Positions 28,686-40,022 of a DNA stretch of 64,000 nt are shown piece by piece; position 1 is the stretch's first letter; each line of letters starts with the position of its first letter. Source of the DNA: Lethocerus indicus (lineage: Eukaryota > Arthropoda > Insecta > Hemiptera > Belostomatidae). Under the pieces are notes generated by a model that was not told the origin of the DNA, made no database searches, and saw nothing but the letters and a program-made list of their open reading frames with translations. Location of the stretch: NCBI GenBank assembly GCA_019843655.1, contig JACDQD010000102.1, positions 505,501 through 569,500 on the forward strand, given 5' to 3'. Position numbers and translations under genes: made by a program.

Positions 28686-28708
28686 TTTTACAGTAAGATA
28701 CTGTAAAA
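28686..28708 (+). repeat. Perfect 10-bp inverted repeat, 3-nt loop, with partly paired flanks
   Basis: Arms TTTTACAGTA (28686-28695) and TACTGTAAAA (28699-28708) flank AGA. Outer bases CGACCG and TCGTTCG extend the pairing with one bulge, giving a hairpin of about 15 pairs. Confidence 0.9.
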
Positions 28709-31520
28709 TCGTTCGTTAGAGAAATACAGTCTTAAAAAATAATTATGTTAATTATGGATAATTTAATTAGTTCTAAAAGTGGACCGATATCAGTCATTAA
28801 TTCTGAATTATATGCATCTGAAGGCCACTGGTATATTCTCAGGGATGGTAATTTGTATTTGTTAATGGCTTAGTGACAACGCGTTTTTCACGCGTGTACT
28901 TGCTTGAAGGCGAGGGTGGTTGTGTGGAGACGAAAAATGGCTGCCAGAAAATGTGCCTACTTCCGAATCGTTAAAGACTGCGAATAACGAATAATTGCCG
29001 TAAAATACGCATTATTTGTTCCGAAACCTCTGTTTATTATCGCGGTTATGCAACATATATTATTGGGGGGAGCAGTTTATCCGGAGCCGGTGTTTCGAAA
29101 CAGACTTTGAAATAGAAAAACCTCGTGTGTTTTCACCCCCGCCCGTCCGTCCTCCCCGGTCTCTTTGGCCGTCCAAAATACACGGGATGATAAATAGGGC
29201 CACAGAGGCCAGTGAGTGTATACTACGAAGTATTATATTTAGCGAACCTATTTTTGCATCATCCAGACGGCGTAATGATCTGGGTAAATTTAGACGTTTA
29301 ATCCTCTGTAAACGCCTCTACACCTCTCCAAGTTTTTTTTTCTCCCGTCCCTACCTATCGAGGGTCAAATAATTCTGTTTCATTTTCGGAACTCTTCAGT
29401 TTACGTTTATCGGGCCTCGAGAGAAAAAAAAATATAAAATTTGGGCAATCGTCTGCAATAAAAATGAATATATATTCCTTGTAATATCGGTGAAAATATT
29501 AAATTTCATTTGACATCGTGACAATTGTAGTTTTCATTTCGCACAATAATATTGGCACTTGATGCCAAAAATGCTGCAGTCTTATTCCCAGGTTTTTTTC
29601 TAGTTATTACCGCAGAACTATTTATTGCCACACTTATGTCATTCTTCTCATTCTTGAGCCTGTATAGACTGGTCATAACCTGAATCCTACCGATTATTGG
29701 GAGACATCGAAACTGACCCCACCCCGGAACTTAGCCACCGGGGTTAGAAATGAAATAAAAATTATTACGGAACACTTTCTGGGGTCGAACCTGCCCTATT
29801 TTCCCGGCCAGGAATCCGGTTTCGGATTTTGAACTCCGCTCGCCGTTGTCTCCGGCGGCCACCGCATATTTCAATAATCTGTTGTGGAATCCGGGCCCTG
29901 GCATTCCCGCTTTCCCGCGGAGAGTTCTCTCTCCTCGTTGGAAAATTCCCCGATTTAAATCCATCCCGAAAGGGGATCAAACGCAGGGGAAGTTATAACG
30001 CGACCGAGGGCATAATAAAATGTCACCGGCCGAAAGTTCACAGTCGTGGGACAGAGCGCCCGATTCATTTAAAATGCGAAATTATTAACCGGGTGGGGGA
30101 GAGGGAAAGCGGTGAAGTTTGGTACGTACAAAATGGGTTTTAATTTAAAAATGTCACATAAGGAACGCTTTTTATTTTTATTTTCTGTACATTCGCAATA
30201 ACATTCGCGGGCATATAAAATGGCAATGAAAATAAACGTTTCAGCAAGCTGGATAATTCTCTATGTTTTGGCGTTGATTAATTAAATTATACGAATGTGT
30301 ATTTCCACCGTTACAACGTTGGTTAAGTTTAAAGGAAAAAAGATTACCTCTACCGAATAAAGCGCTTCGGGGTCACAATATAACAGTGCAGATGTATTAC
30401 ATTTTTTCTTTACAAAAGTTTTTTAATATCGGGCAAATACCGAGTGTATGTTCTTTGAATCTGTTTGGAAAAACGTTGTTGCGCAATATTATATACAATT
30501 ATGTACAAATGTATATCTTTATGCTATGTCTAAAAACCTAGAGACAAATCGATGGTCAAGTTTAATATTTAAAAGCTCGAAATCGCGTTTTTTTTCATAC
30601 CGGGAGTTGAAACACTAAGCGGCCGGTCTTGAAATCTGTGAAGGGCTGGATGTAACGGGAGCACGAATGTATTTCATTCGTCAGAAATTGCTGCGGTGAG
30701 ACCGCAGTATCAAGTCAAAAGTATCAAAGTCAAAAGGGACGATTTATATTTCAGCCTTTTGCCTACTAGCGCCACCTCCGCCCCGATTGGCCCCCTTTTT
30801 GATGCGCCGGCTCTCTTTAATGTCGAAAAAAATTTTAACTCAGAAAAGAAAGAAATTAGAGCCACTTTCGAAAATTGCCAGATATCCACAGAGCGGTAAT
30901 GGACTCTCGCGCCCGGCCGTGAGCGTCGGTGGGCATAAAAAGGGGGGCATTCGGGCCCGCCGGGAAAAACCGGGCTTTGCCGCTCCCAAGCCGGGCGACA
31001 ATCCCCGCCCCTTTTATTTTCCTCTTTCTTTCAAGCCGCTCGGAAAACGTTTCCTTTCCGGGAGCCCCCCATCCCGTATTTTCCGCTTATTCTCGTGAAC
31101 ACGTCGGTCAAATATATTGAGACCCGCGGGCGTCTGTTTACGACCGCCCTGAAGTGGTAGACTCGGTGCGATACGGCCAGACGGATTGAGGCTCCCTAGT
31201 CCGATGAAGTTTTCCCGTCGAATTAATGCAGGTTGAAAGCAAAAATAATGTGGATATCGACGGCTACAGAAGTTCACAACTTAGCAAGACTAACAGTCAT
31301 TCTGTATGACCGAAGGGCGGATATAACAACCTTTCCATCTAATATGTGCTCATTCTTGCGTTTTAACCGCAGTAACGGATGATTGATAACCTTAACTTTC
31401 AATACATTTTCGTGTCCTATAAATTTGTCGTTGACACTTGTTTTTAAGTTGATGAAGGAATGAAACTTGACAGACGCGATAATATTTGTCTCTGGATTTT
31501 AGAATCCCAATATTGTTGAA

Positions 31521-32189
31521 ATGTTAGTGATGGCCACCGTTTCCCGGAACCCGGATTACATGCCGGTACCGACGACAGGAATTCCAGATATTCGACGCCG
31601 AACGTTCGAAATATCTTCCAGGAATGCGTTTTTTTGTACGAAGAATACGATATCCCTCTGGGTGGAGAAATATGGACCGCGGCTTGGAATTAGTTCGACG
31701 CGTCTGTGGGCATTGGCGCGAGAGATAGGGCTGGCAGCTGTTACCCAGACGGACAGGGGGCAGCCGCTCCCGCCCCCGCCCCCGACCTCTTATCTTAGCG
31801 ACCATTCATCCTTTGAAAAACATCTAGAAATATTTTGTTCTAAATTTGTACCGGGACTCGTTTTAAACAGTCCGGGTTTAAAATCGCGAGGCCTCCACTA
31901 TTTCTGTAGACTCCATCCTCAGTATGCAGACGGTTGCGTTAGTAGGGCACCGCGTTTATTTATACACGCTTCACTACTCGTCCTAAGATCAATGCCGATC
32001 GCTCCAATATCAACCTCTACCTGGAACGCCAATAACGTCTCCCGTCGGTTAATCCAATATGAAGGCGCTGTTGTTTGTTTTCGCGGGAATTTAAAATTAA
32101 TAAAAATGATTGAATTCATTGTACAAAATTGCTCTTTCATAGTAATTTTTTTTTTAATTTACTTTTATTTGGTATTGATTCGGGGATAA
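31521..32189 (+). other. 222-codon open reading frame of unknown status
   Basis: This is the longest frame in the window that is not built from a simple repeat. It starts at an ATG and has a short poly-Pro run from a CCCCCG tract near its middle. It ends in a hydrophobic AT-rich segment (IVIFFLIYFYLVLI). I recognise no domain. The first third has modest third-position GC enrichment and the last third does not. A minus-strand frame overlaps 31524-31805. It may be a chance ORF, a decayed retrocopy or a small gene nested in the intron. Confidence 0.12.
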
Positions 32190-33976
32190 ATTCCTCATAT
32201 TGAATGGCCGCAATCCCGATTCCATTACCGGGGAACGATAAATGGGCAGGGCTTCCAAAGTGTGAAAACGGAACTTTATTGGTGAAAACCGAAAACGGAT
32301 CGGGCGGTTGTGTGTGTGCGGTTGAGTGGGGGGGGAAGGCGGCCGGGAGTGAGGGCGATATTGCTAATAAATATGGAAGGGAAGTTCTGGCCGCGAAAGA
32401 ACCGTAAAAATGAAATGCTGGACCCTGGGGGGTTAAAGCGGGACCAGTTTTAAGGGATTAGTTTCGGAGACCGAAGTATAAAGTTCTTTTGAGGCCTGAC
32501 CACAGGTGGACCGAGGTCGTAAGTTCTAGAGTTTGCACTCCATGAATGAAACATGACGTCTTCATTCTACCCCCTCACCACTCCCTAACCCTAGAAAGTT
32601 AATATTCTAAAGTAAATACGTGCTTAGAGACACTACGAAGCCGGCAGCCTCCATCTACCACCAATAAAAAGAAATTCACTCGCGTTTGATGTAATTTTGT
32701 TCTAAACTCATATTGTATGTTATATCAAAAATAAAAAAAAATTTAGACTGTTTTAATAGGTAGTATTTGTTTCGAATATAATCGCTCATACGATTTCATC
32801 TCTTCTTTCGTTTGTCTTGTTCTAGAGTGGAGTTGCCTTGTTTGATTTAGTTTAATTCCTTTCTAAATAGTAGAAGACTATTGGCCGAACTGGCCGGCTG
32901 AGTTTGGCACGCCGGATTTCGTGGAACCAGGTGAGATTTAATTTGAAAGGCGGCACTCCCCGATAAATATAATCCGAACGCCGATGAATTTAATGGTGGG
33001 CGAGGTTCGCATTCAAATTTAGTATTGGACCATTCACAGGTTAGAAATGAAACTAGGTTTTGTTATTCCGAAAAAAGGAGCTCAATTGAAAGCTCTTGTA
33101 GAATTTGATCACTCGAACGTATATCACTCGCACCCATAAAGGACTCTAGAATTTAAAAATAAATTCGATTTCAAGGAGCGCGTTTGTTTTTTAAGCGTGT
33201 AGATAGCCATCAACAGTGTTTCACTTCGGTTCTTTTGAGGCGGACATCACATAGAACAAAGTCACATTCAGCGATATTTTAAAAAATAACTGCATTATTT
33301 CTTAAAAAAAAGTCGCATTTTTTCTTTTTCTTGTTCTGATAAAACCAAATTTTAATTTAACGATTTACTTCGGACTGCAGTAGCTTCAAGTGTTGTATAG
33401 CTTTGATGACAAACCGAATTTTAAGAATTCAGGACGCCTTGTCGGGCGGCCAACTGGTTATCAGACCATATTTGGTCCGACGCCATCTCCCCGCCCTTGT
33501 CATTCTGGCTTTTTACGGCGTTGTATATATATCTAAAAGGTTCTGGCTAAAACCGGGCATTTAAAAATACATCGATGAGGTGTTCCTATTTCTATTTAGC
33601 GGAATAGAAGAAAAAAAAGAGAAAAAACATCCTTTAGCGAAGCCGAAAGAGAAATTTACCGAGCAGGACTGGAGGGGGCTAAGATAAGGAAGCTCGTTCC
33701 GTTTAATCGAAATGGATCCATAAATGACATTTTTAACTGTCGTTTTATAACGCCTTTCCGAATTTGCATTCACCCCTTCTGTATTATCAGTTAATTGACT
33801 CACCCTTTTGGGAGGTGAACTTTTTATTTCTTCAATTAAAAGGTCCAATTTATTACCAGTACTGAGGATTGCCCCGTTAAATATATCATCGCTGTAAGAA
33901 GATTTCATTATAATTGTGGCGGTTGAACAACATACTTTTATGCTAAAATTTGGCATATATATAACTATATATATAC

Positions 33977-33979
<3 letters not shown>

Positions 33980-34031
<52 letters not shown>
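33980..34031 (+). repeat. (AT)n microsatellite
   Basis: A near-perfect TA dinucleotide run of about 52 bp, preceded by shorter interrupted ATATAT runs from 33955. It generates Ile-Tyr runs in two minus-strand frames, which are artefacts of the repeat. Confidence 0.95.
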
Positions 34032-34032
<1 letters not shown>

Positions 34033-35934
34033 CTACTTTCAGGCATATATTTCGAACATCCGGGTAGCGGTAGGACAATTTTCTATGTCTTATCGGCTGT
34101 AGGATAGGGGTATAGAAGGAATTGTATGCTATAAAAAGTCTTGAGACCTGAATGGAATATCCGGACGATAACAGAGGAGAGATGGACCGAATAAAGGACC
34201 AGTTATAGATCACCATACGCTGTAGTCGACGCATGTGCCGCATCCACAGCGGTAGCACATCAAACGTGAATAGGGTGAAATAATTCGGTTCCATAACGCA
34301 GGTTTTTAATAGTTTCCTGCGCCACCTAAAGTTCAAACTATTTCATTAAATTTTACTAAATATTCAGGTCGATTTTTTATTTAAAATAGACAGGCTGACT
34401 ACTACAATCAATAATATCTTTGATAGTTGATTCTATCTATAAAACCCTTTGAAAATGAATAATGATCTTTTGCTCTCTACATTTTTGTGTTACAATACAG
34501 TGAGAGCTGCCCGAACTGCCAATTGAAATGTTTAACTGAAGTTTGATGCGCGCCGGGTGCGTTGGGCCGTTGCTGGAGATAGGGCCAGGTGACCGTGTTT
34601 GGGACAGGATACAATTATCCTTAATTAGGAGAGGCGCCCCCCAAGGAGCACCCGCCCCCGCACCGTCCCTCTAAAGCCAGTCCACCCTTTGATTCACGAA
34701 TCCGATACCGCTGCTCAGCTCTATCTCTCGGCCTACTGATAATTGAAAATTACTCACCACCCTCAATTTCGATTCCCTTTCCGCCCCCCATCTCTCTTAT
34801 TAGGCTTGACTGACATTCGTGACAGCCCTAACGATTAATAACAGTCGCACAGTGATTAGTTGCCGTTGTTAGAACTCCTAGTGAGAGGTACTGAGCCGTC
34901 CCCTCAGGTCGGCCCGATGGGATGACAGTAAGAGGACGCTTCATCGGGCGCCAACATGCTCACTACTGATGAGGTAGAGAATCCGAAACCCGGCTAAGCT
35001 TAGGCTTAAATGGAACAGTGGCGACGGAATATAGGACTAGTGAATATGTTCCAAAGTAACTGCGGTAACTTTTCGTTTAGTAGGGTTCTCAGTCACTGGG
35101 GCATATCGGTTGCCTGGGGGCTCATATATTATTAAGAGTACCTCAGTAGTGTAACATTTAAATTTGACCGACGACCAAGGAGAGTGTAATTTCAGTCGGA
35201 GTTTCTCCAATCTTCCTTTCCGTGTCGGTGAGCTCGATACACCGGAATATAAAACTAGCGCAAGCCGCCCCCGCCCCTCCCCCACTCAAGCAAACCCTGT
35301 CCTATAACCGCTACCGCCAGAACCCAAGTTTGCCCCGGCCGAACTTTTCAACTTTCATCCCGTGTACACCGTAATACATCATTCCCTGGCTTAATTTAAT
35401 TATGTAAAATCAAACAAGCCGCCCGGCGAACCCGGAAACTTTTATAAATGGCATATGGCTGGATTTAAGTTTCCAAAGTTCAGAGTTCAACGAGGTGAAC
35501 GCCGAAAGGTCGAATCTTGACATTGGGATGAAAGTTAAAAAGTGGCGCGTCCCCTGCGACCGTGACACCTTAATAATGCTGAATTTTTTTCTTGTATTAA
35601 TGATACTGGTAATGATTTATTTTAAATGTTTATTGTTTAATTTCTATAAATAAACGGGTCAAATTCCATTACAACGGACCATGAAAAATTGAATTTCAGA
35701 AAATTATGTTATACACAACTTAATTATTAGAAATATAATGGCGCGAATATAAATTTGAATGCTTATTGCGGAAATGAAAGGGGAAGAGTACGCGAATCTG
35801 ATTGTAACAGAATTTGACCTGTAAATAAATACTAATGATTGTGTATCAGTAGGACTACAGTTTAAACTTTTCTTTAAACTGTAAATCTGCGTCTTGTAAC
35901 TCTGTTAGATCTAGAATAGCGAGACGATTAGTTC

Positions 35935-35965
35935 ACATATTAGTGAGTGGCAATTTTGTTTTCAG
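35935..35965 (+). promoter_or_regulatory. 3' splice site of the teneurin transmembrane exon
   Basis: The exon is preceded by a T-rich tract ending TTTTGTTTTCAG at 35965. A-containing candidate branch sequences (ACATATTAGTGAG) lie about 20-30 bases upstream. An in-frame reading across this site opens with a GTG at 35943, but that is intronic read-through, not a start codon. Confidence 0.75.
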
Positions 35966-36204
35966 CGGTGGCGTCGGAGGAGGTCGTCTGGGTGGTGGCG
36001 GCGTGGGGGTGGGAGGTCCGCCCGTTGTTGTGCCCGTGTTCCCCGGGCCGAGGACGGCCGCCCCCCCGCCCCACTATTCCCCCTATTCCCCGTCGAGGTT
36101 CCACATCGACAAGCGTTGCCGCCACTCCTGCACCTGGAAGTGCTCCACCATCGCTCTCATACTACTGTCGGTGGCCCTCGCCGCCATGCTCGCCTATTTT
36201 GCAA
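35966..36204 (+). CDS. Ten-a: Teneurin internal exon: cytoplasmic tail end plus transmembrane segment (partial CDS)
   Basis: Internal exon of 239 nt encoding 79 complete residues. Teneurins are type II single-pass proteins that act in synaptic partner matching and axon guidance. In order, the exon encodes a Gly-rich run (residues 1-17), a Pro/Val-rich stretch (18-35, with [11 protein letters not shown] and [12 protein letters not shown]), a basic Cys-containing juxtamembrane segment (about 45-59, [12 protein letters not shown]), and one hydrophobic segment (about 61-78, [18 protein letters not shown]). The positive charges before the hydrophobic stretch fit a cytoplasmic N-terminus. The acceptor (TTTTGTTTTCAG) and donor (GCAA then GTAAGT) are both near consensus. 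The exon starts with one base completing a Gly codon and ends with one base of the next codon. Third positions are strongly GC-biased. Family assignment rests on recalled teneurin membrane regions, not a search. Ten-a is preferred because the segment looks unlike Drosophila Ten-m as I remember it; the paralogue is uncertain. Confidence 0.8.
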
Positions 36205-36213
36205 GTAAGTCCA
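36205..36213 (+). promoter_or_regulatory. 5' splice site of the teneurin transmembrane exon
   Basis: GTAAGTCCA follows exon sequence TTTGCAA, matching the metazoan 5' splice consensus (GTAAGT) at all six intronic positions. Reading past it leads to a stop codon at 36300-36302, consistent with intron. It leaves the exon in phase 1, so the next exon must begin with two bases that complete a codon starting with A. Confidence 0.8.
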
Positions 36214-38154
36214 CCCTATCTTTAACAGTAGACTATATTACTAATGTTTTTTTATTCATAAGAAGAACACAGATATATTGGAGTGGAACATTGCAAGAGT
36301 GAGGATCAGACACCCAAAGACATACCGTACCGATCTATGTTAACTTACTGAAGACATTAATTAAGCGCGCAAACACGAAGCTAAAGACAGAAAGCATCGA
36401 AATCAAACAGGCATTGAAAAACATTAGCTATATTAGTCTGATAAAGTGTTTACCGACACTTTTGATTAGTTTTATTTAATCTCGCAACAATTGCTCCCTT
36501 CGTTGAACAGAAGCCGAAATACCAGAAAGTCAATTAAGAACCCATTAATTCAGGCGGCCAATTGAGCGCGGTGTATTAACATATTTTTTCCTTCCCCAGT
36601 TGTACACAGCCGGCCCGCGATTAGCAGCGTTTATAAAACGAAAGAAAGCCGGAGTCGAATGCAATAAATAACAATGGGAACTGTACACTGCGTTCGCATG
36701 CTCGAAATTGGGACCGTTCCGTGAAATATTTTTCGATTGTGCGCCCCGGTGTTCGGCTTTTCCACTGTCGCTCGGGAGGTCAAAGTGATTACTGATAGCT
36801 TAATAATTTCTGATAACGCTTGGAGTCGAACCGCTCGGCCCGCACATTTCCCTAGTATATTAAGGCATAAAAAATATATAATCGTGCTAGATTCAGATAG
36901 TCATTTCGTACAAATCATTCCAGCGTTCTCTAGAGACGTTTTCTTTGGCCGTATTCGTTTACCGACTGGAGCACATTCCGATATTTTGCCTATTCGCTCT
37001 CATCAGTCTGGTGGAGCGAAAATGGCATTATCAATCGATCGATGCCCGGCTCCGAACGAATTATATAATGCGAAGGGAGATCGTTCCAGTTTTTTTTCCT
37101 CTTTTTTTGAACGCCCCCTACCGGCCTGAACACGATTCGCAAAGTAGATTGGGGCCCCGGGAGTCCCGGGCCCGTATTACAGGCGAAATCCCTCAACGGC
37201 AGTATCCCGCCACCGATAATCGAATAAAAGCTGTGCACTAGTCCCGGGGTTCAAACGGGGGTTTTAATGGTTTTAATTCCTTTGATCTCGCCGCCCAAAT
37301 AATGGAAGCCCCCACCAAACAACACTTATTCCCTCCATCATGCGTTTTGAATTATTGAAAAGTGAATTTATACTAAAAAAAAGGCCTCTGGGGGTTTCGC
37401 TGTTGCCCGCGGGACCAAAATCAGATTGTTATAGAATGGAATAGGATGTTCTAAAAAATATACTACAGTTAATAATATATTGACTAATAATTCAGTCATT
37501 TTATGCGAATTAAATCAACATTCGGGCAGATAATATTATAATTATTATTCTAATTTTCGTGATCTCCGTTCAATGTATTTAAATGCAAACTGGGACATTA
37601 TTGAAATATATCTTAAAACGGCACTTTAAGATCAAAATTATAATGACAATATATTTATTACATTCTCGTTTTAAATATCAGTGAAATTGCTTGTACCTCA
37701 AATAGCATAATTTAATATTAATGATAATAAAAAGTTCATATATAAGAGAATAACGAATATAAAATTATCTAAATCTAACTGAAAATCAGGGAAAACGAAA
37801 AAACAAACAATGTTGATAGGCAATTACTACCTTTAAATACAGCTAACCCGCAAAATCTAAATTACAATTACAAGGAACTCTTCCGCCTCCGGGTGAAGAG
37901 GGGGGCGTTGTCGGCGTAGTAAAATTTAGCGACACTCCCAGTTTGGATGTAAACTCTGTTCGGTATTGCACATCGAACAGATTGAATTCGAACGGTAGTC
38001 GCAGTCGTATTCCGGACTGTAAAGCCCGCCTGTAGGCTTCAATAAAGCCGGGAGTACGACTAAATTACAGACTCGTATCCGTTACCCCGGCCGATAAAGG
38101 GACCTATTAAAAAAATCCCCCCGGGAGGACGACACAGAGAGGGAGACGTTTGCA

Positions 38155-38196
38155 TAAAAAAAAGAGAGAGGGGTGGAGAGAGAAAGAGAGACAGAA
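38155..38196 (+). repeat. Purine-rich (GA) low-complexity tract
   Basis: An A run followed by interrupted GAGAGA and GGGG units (AAAGAGAGAGGGG, GGAGAGAGAAAGAG). Confidence 0.85.
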
Positions 38197-38480
38197 ACAT
38201 TCGTCAGTTCACGGTCCTTTTGAAAGGGGGAAGGGGACTCTTAATTGCCAATTTAAATAGAAATTAATCGGTGGGGGAAATTTACCGGGCGCCCAGAGCT
38301 AACAGGACCGATCAGGAAGAGGAATTTTGAAGAACAACCGGTAATAACATTACCGGCCCGACGTTTCAGCAAAGTATTTATTATTTTAATTCAACTTATA
38401 ATATCAACCGGGCGAAACCCAGTTCCACAGTGGCAAGTGGATATTTATAACAAGTCGTCGTGTGGCACTTTTAATTTCAG

Positions 38481-38552
38481 AATTACCTTTTTCACGCCGG
38501 ATTATACTCCTAATTCTGTGCCTAGAGACTCTTTTAACGTCTTCCCCATTTC
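38481..38552 (+). other. Possible 72-nt phase-symmetric cassette exon (weak)
   Basis: The acceptor-like sequence CACTTTTAATTTCAG ends at 38480 and a GTAAGT donor begins at 38553. The segment between is 72 nt. Entered in phase 1, as the transmembrane exon requires, it stays open for 24 residues and leaves in phase 1, so it could be included or skipped without a frame change. The peptide is hydrophobic (about RRIILLILCLETLLTSS), which would be odd directly after a transmembrane helix, and its third positions are not GC-biased. It may be a pseudo-exon. Confidence 0.12.
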
Positions 38553-39900
38553 GTAAGTCAACGGCAACTCCGATGTCAGCCCCCGGGCGTTTTAAACGCA
38601 CAGAAAAATGTCCCCCCTTCCGAAAGGAAACGAAAGGAAATCGTACTAATGAAATCTCCCAACATAGCAGGAAGGGTCGGACTGTCACGCGATGGACAGA
38701 TAAAGACGTTTCAGTTTTTTCCTTTCATTTTCGGCCGTGTCGGCCTTAAGGGTTTGCTGCTCACCTTGTTAACCGACCCTCCTCTCCCCTCCATCTGTGT
38801 CAACCGGCACGACACTATAGTGGGGGGGAGAGCATATTTTTGGACTGAATCTGGCACGATTGGATTTATAACAACTATTCGTGTTTTTCTCTCGAAAAAT
38901 TACTTTATAAATAAAGACCAGTACGCTCTAAACAGCTTCAACACTGTAAACGGCCACAATAAAAGAAGCCCCTTGACACTTCAAGGTAGGCTATATCGCG
39001 TGACCGCATGACGAAATAGACTACTTGAGCTCAGAATAAAAGATATCACTCGGTTTTAATCCCTAACTTATCCCGGCGTATTATATATAAAAATTTAAGC
39101 CACGATTTAAGCACCCCCCCTAATTTATTGGTAAGGTGGTGTTATTTTTATTTCAGGAATGTACTATAAGCCTCCCACTGTACAAGAGCTTTTCGCAGTA
39201 GAAGTCTGAAACCGGCTCATTAGTGCGTAAGACATCAGTCAAGACGATCCCGCATTGCGGGCACTGGGCTCTCGAGTCGTGTATGGGGCTCCTGCCGTGT
39301 ATTTCCTGTACAATAGAACGGGTTGAAAATTAGTTTTGAGAAGTTGGCCAGGGGGGACGGGGGTCGTTTACCACCCTCCTCCCCCCACCCTCGGTATTAT
39401 GCGAGTCAGCCCCCGGAGCAAGCTAAAGTTTTAGTTTTCAGGAAAATTATCGCGTACAAACACCCCGAATCATCACTAGACCGATTATTTCCATTCATGG
39501 AAGAATGTGTTCCCAACCCAAACAAGAGATTTACGAATAATATATTTTTTGCAGGAACATACATTGTATTATATATCAAAGTGAGAAATTTATTGCCCCG
39601 AAGGCATTTATATTCTATTATAATTTCTGGCACTATCTCAACTTTACTTTTGCCCCACTACCTAGAACGATTTCATCGATTTAATCCATTTTAATATTCT
39701 ACTCGGGACGCCTTTCTCAACTGTCTACATTCTGACAGAGGCAAAGAAAGGTTATAGGAACCGCGTTTTTTGAACCGACCCTTTCGTTTTATCAAGCCTC
39801 GTTTGATAGCGAAAGCAGCTTCCTAAACATTCACTTACAAGGGACAAACATGCAAACGTCCATTAATAAGCGATGCAAGCCTCTATCGGCTGTTTGTCTT

Positions 39901-40022
39901 GGAAGTGAGAGTGAGAGGGGTGGTGGGAGGAGGGGGCGTACCCGCTCGCTTTCCCCATCTCTCTCGGCCCTGCCGGCTTGCTTCTCCTCCCCCTCCCCCC
40001 GCTTCCTCTGTCTCTGTCTATC
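39901..40022 (+). repeat. Purine tract facing a pyrimidine tract
   Basis: A G/A-rich segment (39901-39937, GAGAGGGGTGGTGGGAGG) is followed by a C/T-rich segment (39949-40022, CTCCTCCCCCTCCCCCC and CTGTCTCTGTCTATC). The two halves are imperfectly complementary and could fold back. Confidence 0.65.

Larger units (their letters stand above)
21952..35934 (+). other. Probable 14 kb intron between the two teneurin exon candidates
   Basis: No exon with both splice signals and coding bias was found here. Because the flanking exon candidates are phase-compatible, no intervening coding exon is required. GC-rich islands occur at about 22740-23000, 28030-28470 and 30900-31130. It contains a TA microsatellite, a hairpin at 28686-28708 and the 222-codon frame at 31521-32189, listed separately. 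Confidence 0.5.

Noticed and set aside
33561..34336. Minus-strand frames with Ile-Tyr runs
   Set aside because: They exist only because the TA microsatellite has no stop codon in the relevant frames.
34966..34989. Hammerhead-ribozyme-like core (CTGATGAG followed 11 nt later by GAAAC)
   Set aside because: Only two base pairs are possible for stem II, and no closing stem III, stem I or cleavage triplet could be placed.
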